A DNA stretch of 64,000 nucleotides from Blepharisma stoltei (Eukaryota; Ciliophora; Heterotrichea; Heterotrichida; Blepharismidae). Numbering within the stretch: position 1 is the first letter of the stretch; each line of letters begins with the position of its first letter. The DNA lies in assembly GCA_914767885.1 (NCBI GenBank), contig CAJZBQ010000022.1, positions 372,001 through 436,000 of the forward strand, read 5' to 3'. The translations under genes and the position numbers were made by a program. The notes under the pieces were generated by a model. It was not told where the DNA came from. It did no database searches and saw nothing but the letters and a program-made list of their open reading frames with translations. Of the stretch, positions 42,909 to 52,474 are shown in pieces.

Positions 42909-44330
42909 TTAAAAAACGTTTGATTTCTGATATAATTAAAATATATGGCGTCTTCGTCTAGGTATGGCCTCACAGCCATACATATTTTAATTATATCCGG
43001 CAAGGTTTTTCTAGCCTTGAAAAGGACAGCAATGCTATGGTAACCAATTCTGCAGGTAGCAGAGCCTAGCCCAAGTCCAAATTCGAGACTGGTTTTTTAC
43101 CTCGAAGAAAAGGAGGGTCCAGATTTGGAAAGGGCAAGCCCAGCAAGGTCTACAGGTAATACCTAGATCCATCGGGCAACTGCCTAGCGTGAAACTGGGC
43201 GTTACGTCCCAGGATCTGGACTTCACCCTTTTGCCGACAGGCTACCAGAAACTCCATTTTTTTGGGGTTTCGGAATACCAATTTCGTTTTCTCTCAGCCT
43301 CAGGAGGCCGCACAAACCCGTAATCTGCCCACTCAACACTGGAGCCTTTTACAAGAGACAAGGAGGAGACCCGACGGAAGAAAGGTCGCAAAGCGGATGA
43401 ATCCCCCAAGGGATCCTCGGTGATTGCGTTAAAATTAAGGGCATGAGCCCGTCTACTTAAGTTAAGCTAAGTTAAGTTTGATTTCTGATAATGAGCTCCC
43501 ATTCCCTTGAGGATTTTTTTTGAGTTGAACATACTTGAATAATCGACTGGAGATGGCGAGCGATTAATAGAAAAAGTCTCAAAATTTGCACTGGATACAG
43601 TAGATGCTGCTGACTTCGGTGGGGAAAATTTATCTTCTTCGTAAGAAATAGAACGGGTGTGGAAGCTTTCTTTAGTTTCACCTGTAATAGGATTAATGGT
43701 TTTTTGATGGCATTTATCATCCCTAGCACTCACATATGCGGATCTCGGAGGTGAAAATTCATTGATTTTACCAGAAATGATGGGCGCCTTTTTATTGCCT
43801 AAAGAAAGTGGACGGGAACGGTCAATGTTATATTGTTTTATTGTGCCAGTTATCGGGTCATGTATTTTATCTTTAACCAATGTTTTGGAAATAATAAGGC
43901 TTATTTCTCTATGGAGAGGGTCACGGAGTTTCTTTTTCTTATCTTTCGCTTTTTTTATTATTTTTTTAATCTTATTAGTCATTTCTAGTTTCTGGTTCAT
44001 TAGTGATGCTTCATTTAATGTTTTTTCTGTAAGTTTTCCATTGCATTTATATTCTTTATGTGGGCTTCAACGGAAATCATTCACAATTTGGCTTTTAGAC
44101 CGTTCAATTTTGCCTTCTTTGCGTTTGCTTGGCTTTGATGCAAGATCGTTGACTTTAATTTTTTCTCTGAGGATAGGACTTTTGTATGTCCTCATTTCTA
44201 GTTTGTCATTGGAACTGTTTAGAAGCAAATCAAGGCTGCTAGAAGGAGCTGCTATTTTTTCTTTATGGATTTGAGATTTTTCAGGGGATTTTAATTGATT
44301 TTCAGGAGGGTAGTAAACTTTGCTGTTCAT
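42909..44330 (-). CDS. Unknown basic protein with repeated I-T-G-x-I/T-K motif (retroposon at its 3' end)
   Basis: 287 residues if the retroposon is removed with one repeat (ends Q-K-S-N-V-F, TAA at 42909-42911). With the insertion it ends Q-K-S-N-L-T at 43467. Very basic and probably disordered: KKIIKKAKDKKKKLRDPLH, and repeated phrases HDPITGTIKQYN, INPITGETKESF with FSPPRSAYVSA / FSPPKSAASTV. Short degenerate repeats of this type occur in microtubule-associated inner proteins; function is inference. TGA=Trp at about 44069. Confidence 0.65.
42933..43475 (+). mobile_element. SINE-like retroposon, family A
   Basis: 543 bp between perfect 15-bp repeats gtttgatttctgata (42918-42932 and 43476-43490). 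The 5' hairpin is taattaaaatatatggcg ... catattttaattatatcc; the tail is cttaagttaagctaagttaag. It is the cleanest forward copy of family A and the best reference for the others. Confidence 0.92.
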
Positions 44331-44357
44331 GAACGTTATTTTACCTATTAAATATAG

Positions 44358-44575
44358 TAATTGCCGAGGATGGCGATATCTTGCGCCATCCTCGGGCAAT
44401 TCAAAAATGGCCCCACACCGGGAATTGAACCCACGTGTGGGGCCATTTTTGGTTAGTGGAGAACATCGACTTCCACGCACCAAAAATGGCCCCACACGTG
44501 GGTTCGATTCCCGTGTGGGGCCATTTTTTAAATTGCCCGAGGATGGCACTATCTTGCGCCATCCTCGGGCAATTA
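44358..44575. repeat. TA-bounded palindromic element with tRNA-like hairpins
   Basis: About 216 bp, almost a perfect inverted repeat, with TA at 44358-44359 and 44574-44575. Each end is its own hairpin (gccgaggatggc ... gccatcctcgggc). Each arm then has a tRNA-like segment: ggccccacacg, gggttcgattccc (a Pol III B-box consensus), cgtgtggggcc on the right, and its near mirror (gggaattgaaccc) on the left. Centre: tagtggagaacatcgacttc. It lies 28 bp upstream of the minus-strand gene start at 44330. Confidence 0.8.
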
Positions 44576-44579
44576 TTTT

Positions 44580-45447
44580 GGGAATTACCTTAATATATCA
44601 TTATAATACTGAATAAAGGAAATAACCATATTTTTAACTTTAAGCAGCGATTTATAGGTCATTTCTACTACATCGCCTAAAAATGCAATAAATTATTCCT
44701 CAATTTATTTATCTAAAGAAAATTTGGTTTTCAAATATCGTATCATAGTGGATTAAATATTTTTGATTTTAGTTATTCATGATCCTCTCAAGATTATGTT
44801 ACTGCCAAAATAAGTAAAAATTGTCTTTAAATATAAATATTGATGCCGTAATTAAAGTAAAAAAGTAAGAATTTTCGATGAACTTGCACATACAAGTATT
44901 AGTTAATGATCATTATTGCATAAAACTTAAGAAATCTTGATGGCAAAATAACTTCTTAGAAAATGGCTGACATAGCCTAACTCTTAAACTATGGCTTCGA
45001 CTTAAAAAATAATTACTTATTTTTTAAGATAGACAATAGAGAAGGTAAATTATTTGGAAATTTTCCAAATTATACAATTTAAATCCTTCAGATCATCACA
45101 AAAAAAATAATCGCGAATTTTAATAAAATCTCAGGAATAAAGAAGAATGATCCTTAAATAATTTCTAATTAACCTATTAAAGATTTTTATCTTCATGAGT
45201 CTTTTAAACTTCTTCTTACTTTTCTACCTCATTTATCATCAGTCACTCTTCTTCTATCTATCATTCATTTTTGGCTTATTTTTCAGCTTATCCATGTTTA
45301 CTGAATATTTAATCTTAAAAACCGATTATAACTTGCAAAATATCTAATTTATTCAACTCTCTAATATTTCAAAATCTATAGCCTATCTTTCCCTTCTTAT
45401 TTGTCCATAATTTCCTGGATTTTAGATCCACTTATAACCATAAAATT
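44580..45447. other. Intergenic, AT-rich, 870 bp
   Basis: No frame of more than about 60 codons with protein-like composition and no repeat shared with other parts of the window. It precedes the ALAS gene. Pyrimidine-rich runs occur near 45190-45300. Confidence 0.5.
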
Positions 45448-47058
45448 ATGAAAGAATTCGCGGTACGTACCCTTGAGTCCGTAAAGCACCTTTGTCCTTT
45501 CCTTTCCAAGAATCATATGATAACCCCTACTTTGATTACTGAAAACACTGAAAAATGCCCTTTTATGAAATCCATGAATTTTATCCAGACAGGAGATAGG
45601 CCGAGTATTGAGGACGTCGCACAAAAGCTAATGGATCCATTGAATTTCATTGATCTTGAAAGTATGAAACCTAAAAAGCTTGCAGGTCTGGAAAAGCATT
45701 TCCATGATGCCATACAACGACTTAAAGATGAAGGACGATATAGGGTTTTCACGAAGGTTTTGCGGCATGCCGGGGATTTTCCTATGGCTACAGAGTACAT
45801 GACTGGTGATGAAAATAAGATCACTATGTGGTGTTCAAATGATTATTAATGGGATATTATTTTATTTTTAAAATTTAAATTGATAATGAAAAAAATCAAT
45901 TTTTCTTTTATTATATTCTATAAAAAAGTAGGAAAATAAAAAAATAATGATTATTTAGGGATGGGACAACATCCTAAAGTTATCAAAGCTATGGTCCAAG
46001 CTTTAAAACTTTATGGAGCAGGCTCAGGTGGAACTAGAAATATAGGAGGAAATACAAATTTGCATGTACAGCTTGAAAATGAGCTTGCAGATTTACATAA
46101 TAAAGAGGCTGCTCTAGTATGCACATCTGGCTACGTTGCAAACGAAGCAGGTTTGAGCACTCTTCCATCCCTTTTCCCTCAAGGTGCCATTTATTTTTCT
46201 GATGAAGAAAATCATGCATCTATGATTTATGGCATGAGATACTCAAAATTAGGTAAAAAAGATATCAGAGTATTTAAACATAATGACATTAAGCATTTGG
46301 AAAGCTTGCTAGAAGCTTCAAACAATGATATAGAAGACAAAGATAAAGTAAAAATTATAGTTTTCGAAAGCGTTTATTCTATGAGTGGAACTATTTCACC
46401 AGTAGAAACCATTAAAGATATCGCCAAAAGATATGGAGCACTTACATATATAGATGAAGTTCATGCTGTAGGACTATATGGAAAAAGAGGAGGAGGTGTT
46501 ACACAAGAGCGAGGGATTGATATTGATATTATTTCAGGAACTCTAGGAAAAGCTTTTGGCACTCATGGCGGCTATCTTGCAGGTTCTTCATTAATTATAG
46601 ACTGCATAAGAAGCTACTCACCATCATTTATTTTTACAACTTCACTGCCACCTGTAACTGTGGCAGGAAGCATCGCCTCAATCCAACACGTTAAAGAGTC
46701 AGAAAAAGAAAGAAAATTACTTCATGAACATTCAAAGTTTATGAAAAAGAGGCTGCAAGAAGAAAACTTGCCAGTACTACCATCAGCAAGCCATATTGTG
46801 CCATTATTTATAGGGAACCCAAATGTGTGTAAAGAAGTCAGTGATGTTTTCTTCAAGGAATATCAAATTTATGTCCAGCCGATTAATTATCCAACTGTCC
46901 CAAGAGAACAAGAGCTTTTAAGGCTTTCTCCAGGGCCACTTCATACTCATGATAAAATTGAGAATTTTGTGGCAGCTGCCAAGAAGATTTGGACAAGATT
47001 TTCTCTTGTTAATTACGAAGAGCTCCAAGAGAGACTTAAAGTTAGGATTCATCAATAA
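45448..47058 (+). CDS. ALAS: 5-aminolevulinate synthase (one IES inside)
   Basis: Glycine plus succinyl-CoA to 5-aminolevulinate, the first step of the C4 haem pathway, in mitochondria. 500 residues after a 108-bp IES is removed between CSNDY and LGMGQHP. Motifs: [34 protein letters not shown] and the PLP lysine in [13 protein letters not shown] near residue 331. The N-terminus carries two cysteine-proline haem-regulatory motifs, LCPFLSK and KCPFMKS, as in the presequence of animal and yeast ALAS, which suggests haem feedback on import or stability. Confidence 0.96.
45846..45953. other. IES, 108 bp, TA-bound
   Basis: TA at 45844-45845 and 45952-45953, within a longer direct repeat atgattatt on both sides, so the boundary could slide without changing the product. 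A/T-only content. Removal gives the conserved N-D-Y-L-G-M-G of ALAS. Confidence 0.92.
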
Positions 47059-47388
47059 CTAATAATTTGGTCACTTGGCCATTATTAAATTTGTTTACCA
47101 ATATTGCAATTTTTTATAATTCTTTTCTAAAATTTTTATTTTATTAGTATTTTCTTTTAGATTAAAAAAGTTTCAATATGAGCCGTGAAATTGGAATATA
47201 AATTAATAGATAAAAACTCAGCTAATAATAATTTAATCCTTAAAAAAATATTATTTGAGAATGTAAAATGGTATTAAGAAATAAGAAAAATTGAAATTAA
47301 AGCATATAAAAAATCAAATTTTATTATATTTTCAATATAAATGGTCTAATATTTTTCATTAATAATCAATAATATAATAAATTCTACT
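47059..47388. other. Intergenic, AT-rich
   Basis: 330 bases between two same-strand genes; nothing recognised. Confidence 0.5.
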
Positions 47389-48702
47389 ATGAAAAGAAGC
47401 TCACAAAAGCACTCAAGCTTTATCGCAAATTTTCACAACAAAAAGACTGTTGGTCTGCATACCCCAAAAGCTGAGACTATTCGCTTTTTTAACGAATCTC
47501 CAAAGGGTTCTAGCCCTCTAAATATAAAATTTGAAAAGGAAGACCAAAAGTTCCAAGGATTTCATTCTCATCGGAGAAGCAATACATCTCAAGGTTCTCC
47601 AACGCTCAAAAAATTTAACTTATCATTGGATAAATCAGATGGGACGAATTATTTAGTTGTGAAAGCAAATTTTTCAGAAGAAGAAGAAACAGCTTCACAA
47701 ACTGAAAGAATCCTTTTAAAGCAATGCACGCCTGACACCTTATTAAGTGAAGATTGTGAAGCATGCTTCCACACAGAAGGAGATCTAATTGATAGAGATC
47801 AAGAAAAAATAATAGATTTCATTGATCTAATTGATAAAAATGAGGAAAATCAAGAGTATAAAGCTGATTTAATAGAAAATGAACGAGAAAATGGCAAAAG
47901 ATCTGAAGGAGATAAAACAAATGAAGCAGTTCAAATATTTAATATATTTGATCAATTAGAGGAAGAAAAAGAAATCATAGACGATGTCGAAGAAATTGAA
48001 GAAAAAATCGAAGAGGTTGGAAAAAAAAATATTGAGCCCGAAATGGTGACAGTTTACTTCAATATTCCTTATGAGACCAAAGTAATCAATATTTAGCTTG
48101 GAGAAAATATTGTAGTCGTTGGAGATACGGAAAAATTTGGAAGTTGGGACACAAATAAAGGATTGAAATTAGAATGAAGCAAAGGTAATTTTTGGCGTGG
48201 AAATATAATAATTGCTCAAGAAGAAGCAAAATATTTAGAATTTAAATATGCAGTCAATAAACGGAATGGCTCAAAGTGAGAAATGGGAGATAACCGAAAG
48301 CTGCATATACAAAATAATTTGTTTTCGTGCTGTTGCCAGCATGAATTTTGGCAAATTACTAAAGAAAAGAGCCAAAAAAGTGATATTATCAATATCTCAT
48401 TCAGACTTTTATATCGAGCTAAGGTAAGTCTTATTTAGATTGGAGAAAATTTAAGAGTTGTAGGAAATTCTGAAAAATTGGGAAACTGGGATTTTAATAA
48501 AGGATTGAAGCTTGAATGGACAAGAGGCCATAATTGGATTGGAAGAATAGAAATCGATAAATTAGAAGCATGCAACCTAGAGTTCAAATATGTAGTTGTT
48601 CAAGATACTTATCAGAAATGGGAAAGAGGAAGCAATCATAAATTGAATTTCAATGAAGAATCAGGAACGAATTTCTATTTAAATGACTTATGGCATGCTT
48701 AA
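47389..48702 (+). CDS. Protein with two CBM20 starch-binding domains
   Basis: 427 residues with two 15-nt introns (48082-48096 GTAATCAATATTTAG; 48424-48438 GTAAGTCTTATTTAG). The N-terminal 220 residues are disordered and acidic toward the end. Then two CBM20 domains follow: VTVYFNIPYETK / GENIVVVGDTEKFGSWD / GLKLEWSKG / WEMGDNRKL, and INISFRLLYRAK / GENLRVVGNSEKLGNWD / GLKLEWTRG / WERGSNHKL. Each intron cuts its domain at the same place, just before G-E-N. CBM20 binds alpha-glucans, so the protein may attach to glycogen or paraglycogen. No catalytic domain is present. Confidence 0.88.
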
Positions 48703-48742
48703 AACGCCATGTGAAATTTAAATAAATAATTTTATAAAATAA

Positions 48743-49672
48743 ATGAAATCAAATGATCAAATGTAATCATAAAGCAGTTTTATATCAAGACTAACTGAGC
48801 AAAATGAGTTTATTAGAAGTCAAATTAAAGAATTTAAAGAGAAAATGAAACAATTCGTAAAAATTGAAAGAAAAGAGCAACTTAAAATGAGCCTCAGCAA
48901 AGATAGTGAATACTAATTAGTTCAAGAAAAATTGTTAGAAAACACCAGCAAAAAAATTGAGATTTATCATAAAGAATATGAGTCTTTAAAAGAAAAATTA
49001 GACCATATCCACCAAAACAAACTGATAAATGCCTTGGAATTAGAAATTGAAACGAAAATTACTACCATCAAAGAGTTGTCAACATTAAATAGCCAATTAA
49101 AAAGAAATTCCAAATATTTCAAACCACACAACTTAAACGATTTAGATCTGACACCAGATGAAAAAGAATATAAATCTTTGCTATTTATGATCGATGAGCT
49201 TGCAGATGTTTCAAAGAAAAATCAAAAATTAATTTTTCAATACGAAATGAGGATTAAAGAGCTTGAAAACCTTTTAGAAATTAATAGAGAAGAGATTGAC
49301 AATAATCCTATTGAAAACAATAAATTTCAAAATGATCTAAAAATCAAATATGATTGTTTAAAACATGAATTGAAACGCACAGAATTCAAATGGAGAATTA
49401 AGCTTCAAAGATTAAGAATTAAAGAAGAAATACTGCTAAGACAAATCAATTTAACAAAAAATGAAATTGAAACAATTTACACAAAATTTAAAAAAATTAA
49501 GGATATAGAAAATAACCAAAATTCAAAAGAGTTTAACTTGACTTCACTTCGCCAGAAATCAAACACTCCTGTAATTTTTATAAAGGTTATGTGCTTTGAC
49601 TATGAAAAGCCAGTATCTTCAACATTTCGTATAAATAAAAGTTTTGCATATTATGCACATAAAGGAGAATAA
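48743..49672 (+). CDS. Coiled-coil protein
   Basis: 299 residues with two 15-nt introns: 48763-48777 (GTAATCATAAAGCAG) and 48906-48920 (GTGAATACTAATTAG, a GTGA rather than GTAA start). It starts MKSNDQIFISRL. Nearly all helical with coiled-coil heptads (LENTSKKIEIYHKEYESLKE, LLFMIDELADVSKKNQKL, FKWRIKLQRLRIKEEILLR). No domain name. Possibly a ciliary or basal-body component. Confidence 0.7.
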
Positions 49673-49811
49673 AATTTTCAGTAATAACTTTTGGTAATAA
49701 TTAGTTTAATACCTTGTCCAAGCGAAAATTTTTCTTTAGCCTCCTGCTCACAGTATATCAATTAGAGTCTAAGATGCTATTTCCTTTATACTTATAATCT
49801 CTAATCCTAAA

Positions 49812-50660
49812 ATGGCAGACCAAACTCTCTATTTTCTCATCAAGCCCTTATGCGCCAAACTTCTAAGAAATTCTGACACCTTAGATTCTACATCTTGCTA
49901 TTGCGAGATTTCTATTGGCAGACAAGCCAGAGTCTCCAAAAATGCTGAAATTGCTTTAAAGTTTCCTTCATGGAACGATGAGCTTCCTTTTCTAATAAGA
50001 AGTGAAGACAAAATCTCTGTAAAAGTCTGGGACATCAAGCCTGATACCAGAAAAGTTATTTTTGGAGAAGCCACTATTTTAAGGGAGGATATTACTGATT
50101 TATATGAAAATTGGGTCATTCTCGCAAAAGGAAAAGAAAATGTTGGGGAAATGAAACTAAAAATAGAAATCTCACATGAATGTCCTGAGAAATATTCAAA
50201 TTTAGAAGCGGAAGAATCCAAGCAGACGCAAGAAATTCCAAGTCAGATGATAAATTATGGAACTCAGCAAGAAACGCAAATAGAGCATACGTACATTCGA
50301 TCACAAGCTAGCTCTGATATAAAGCCAGTCTACTATCAGATGGCATCAGCTCCTCCACTTCCTTCTGAAGATTTTCATGAATTTGCGCCATCTCAGAATT
50401 ACTCTTATTCAAGTTTATTAGATTTTGATGCTCCTCAGCCTGTTTCCCAAACTTACAACCTGCCTCAACAGAAATTCAATCAAAATTCAGCTTTTCAATT
50501 TAATTCTCAAAGCAGTTATCCTACTCTTGGAGGAGTATCGCAAACTAATAGCCAAACTAGTTATCCAAATACTGGGTATAATACTCCTTATTTTCCTAAT
50601 CAATCAAAATATCCATCACAATCAAGCAGCCAGACTAATCAACAATATCCAGGATTTTAA
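49812..50660 (+). CDS. C2-domain protein with Gln/Ser/Tyr-rich tail
   Basis: 282 residues. Residues 5-125 form a C2 beta-sandwich (LYFLIKPLCAKLLRN, YCEISIGRQARVSK, PSWNDELPFLI, KISVKVWDIKPDT, IFGEATILREDI, GEMKLKIEI). The calcium-binding aspartates are mostly missing, so calcium-dependent binding is doubtful. The tail is low-complexity (SSYPTLGGVSQTNSQTSYP), of prion-like composition, and may mediate condensates; that is inference. No interruption. Confidence 0.78.
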   Translation: MADQTLYFLIKPLCAKLLRNSDTLDSTSCYCEISIGRQARVSKNAEIALKFPSWNDELPFLIRSEDKISVKVWDIKPDTRKVIFGEATILREDITDLYENWVILAKGKENVGEMKLKIEISHECPEKYSNLEAEESKQTQEIPSQMINYGTQQETQIEHTYIRSQASSDIKPVYYQMASAPPLPSEDFHEFAPSQNYSYSSLLDFDAPQPVSQTYNLPQQKFNQNSAFQFNSQSSYPTLGGVSQTNSQTSYPNTGYNTPYFPNQSKYPSQSSSQTNQQYPGF

Positions 50661-50832
50661 AATTTGGTGATAAACATAATTTTAAATATATGATCTAAAT
50701 GAGATGCATTAACTATATTAAACATTTTGTATAAAATATTGAATTTCAGCCAAAAATGTACTGTATCTGCATTATTAAGAAATATCTGCAATCTTAATGC
50801 ACATTTTAGACTATGAAACAATAAATTTTAAA

Positions 50833-52332
50833 ATGAGCGAAAAACCTCCATCAGCAAAGAAAAAGACTACCAAGAAAACAAAAGAAAAAAAATCAAGAAG
50901 CTCAAGCCCGACGTCAGAAAAATCGAAAAGTTCTCCAAGGACTTCAAATATCCCTACAAGCCCTGTGAATTCCCCAAAACGAGCAGAAACAATTCCAGAA
51001 GAACCAGTTATTCTTAATATTTGCAAAACCCATAGCAAAGAATTTAAATTTTTTTCGGAAACTAAAGAAGAACTTGCATGCGAAGATTGTGGGAAAATTC
51101 CTGGTCAATCAATAATTCCTATTGATCAAGCTCATAGATTTCGTATAGCAACCGCCTACGATTTATTAAATTCCCATTTATTCCAAAAACGCGAACTACT
51201 TAAAGCCCAAGCAATGAAAATCCAAATGAGAATGGACGAAATAAAGCGCTTCAAAAATTACATTGAGCAAGACATGAAACGAGAATTTGTTGCTATGAAC
51301 GAAAGGCTAAATTCCTCTTATGGGTCAAAAATGGCTGTATTAGACCACGATTTAGGCGAAGTCCAGAGCGATTTAGATAGAATCAACACTATTGTCGGAA
51401 TGGTAGAAAATTCTAATCAAAATATTATAGGATTTTTGCAAAAAGCACCTGAACTTAGGTATGCTCTAGATATTTCAGTTTCTAAGCCATTTAGAACAGA
51501 AGTTGATGTATACGCAGAAAACCTTCCTCAGGAGTTACCAAGGATCAGAGAAATTACAATAAAACATGATGCATTATTATCGTTATTGAAAATAAAAGAT
51601 GAAATGATATGGAATCTCACGCATGAAAAAAATTCAAAATTGGAAAAATCAATAGAGGAAGAGTTAGCCGAATGAGTAAAATTAACCGATAAATTTTCAT
51701 CAGAATTGGATAAATTCAAATTAGCATGTGAATTTTGTGGAAATCCTTTAAATGAAAATACTATTAATTCAAACTGTGAAAAAAGTCAAAGACATCATTT
51801 CGTGAAGATAAAAGATATAGAAATTCCTGAAGAGCCTGTCCAAGACACGTTAAGAAATATAGATGAACTAGGAACCATAAGACAAATAAATCAAGCTTGC
51901 AGAGATAGAGGATTGTTTTTGGAAAATATTTTTAGAACCTATGACTCAGCCAGCTCAGGGCTAGTTTCTCAAACTGAATTTTATCAAATTTTATCAAACC
52001 AGTTCGGACTTTCAGGTGCCCAAATTAATTATTTTGCTAAAAAATATGACCCTAACACCTCAGGAAAAGTAAAATATCAGTTACTGTTAAGGGATTTATT
52101 ATATGATGGTTCTCCACTTCATTCTAAGCTTCATAGTCATGCTTTACAACTTTTTGAAGCTTTTAAAAAGCAAGATATCTATTCGGAAGGTTCAGTTAAG
52201 CAAGAAACATTTAAAGATATTTTAAGATCGCAAGGATTTGATGGAGAGGAAATAAAGCAGGCTTTATCATTCGCAGATATCAATTCTAAAGGGCAAGTTC
52301 AATACCAAAATCTCTATAATCGCTTTAAATAA
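50833..52332 (+). CDS. B-box-like zinc finger, coiled coil and EF-hand protein
   Basis: 499 residues from ATG 50833 (an in-frame ATG at 50797 would add 12). A basic Ser/Lys N-terminus is followed by a B-box-like zinc site (CKTHSKEFKFFSETKEELAC..C, HRF), a coiled coil (QKRELLKAQAMKIQMRMDEI), a second CxxC..C..H cluster (CEFCGNPLNENTINSNC..SQRHH) and two or three EF-hand-like motifs (TYDSASSGLVSQTEF, KYDPNTSGKVKYQLLL, ADINSKGQVQYQNL). TGA=Trp at 51673-51675. It resembles TRIM-like scaffolds without RING. Likely a cytoskeletal calcium-responsive protein. Confidence 0.75.
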
Positions 52333-52474
52333 GAATTTTTAATTTGAGGTTAGTAAAAATTATATGATTTTCATAGAAATGCTAATAGCAATAAAATAAA
52401 TTGCTAAATAAGTGCATTAATTGCGAAACTTATTGTAACTTAAAACTAAGAAAAGATTTTTTATAAAAAATTAA

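Noticed and set aside
44400..44530. Two tRNA genes
   Set aside because: Only the acceptor-like stem and T-arm/B-box are present; no D-arm, A-box or anticodon arm can be formed.
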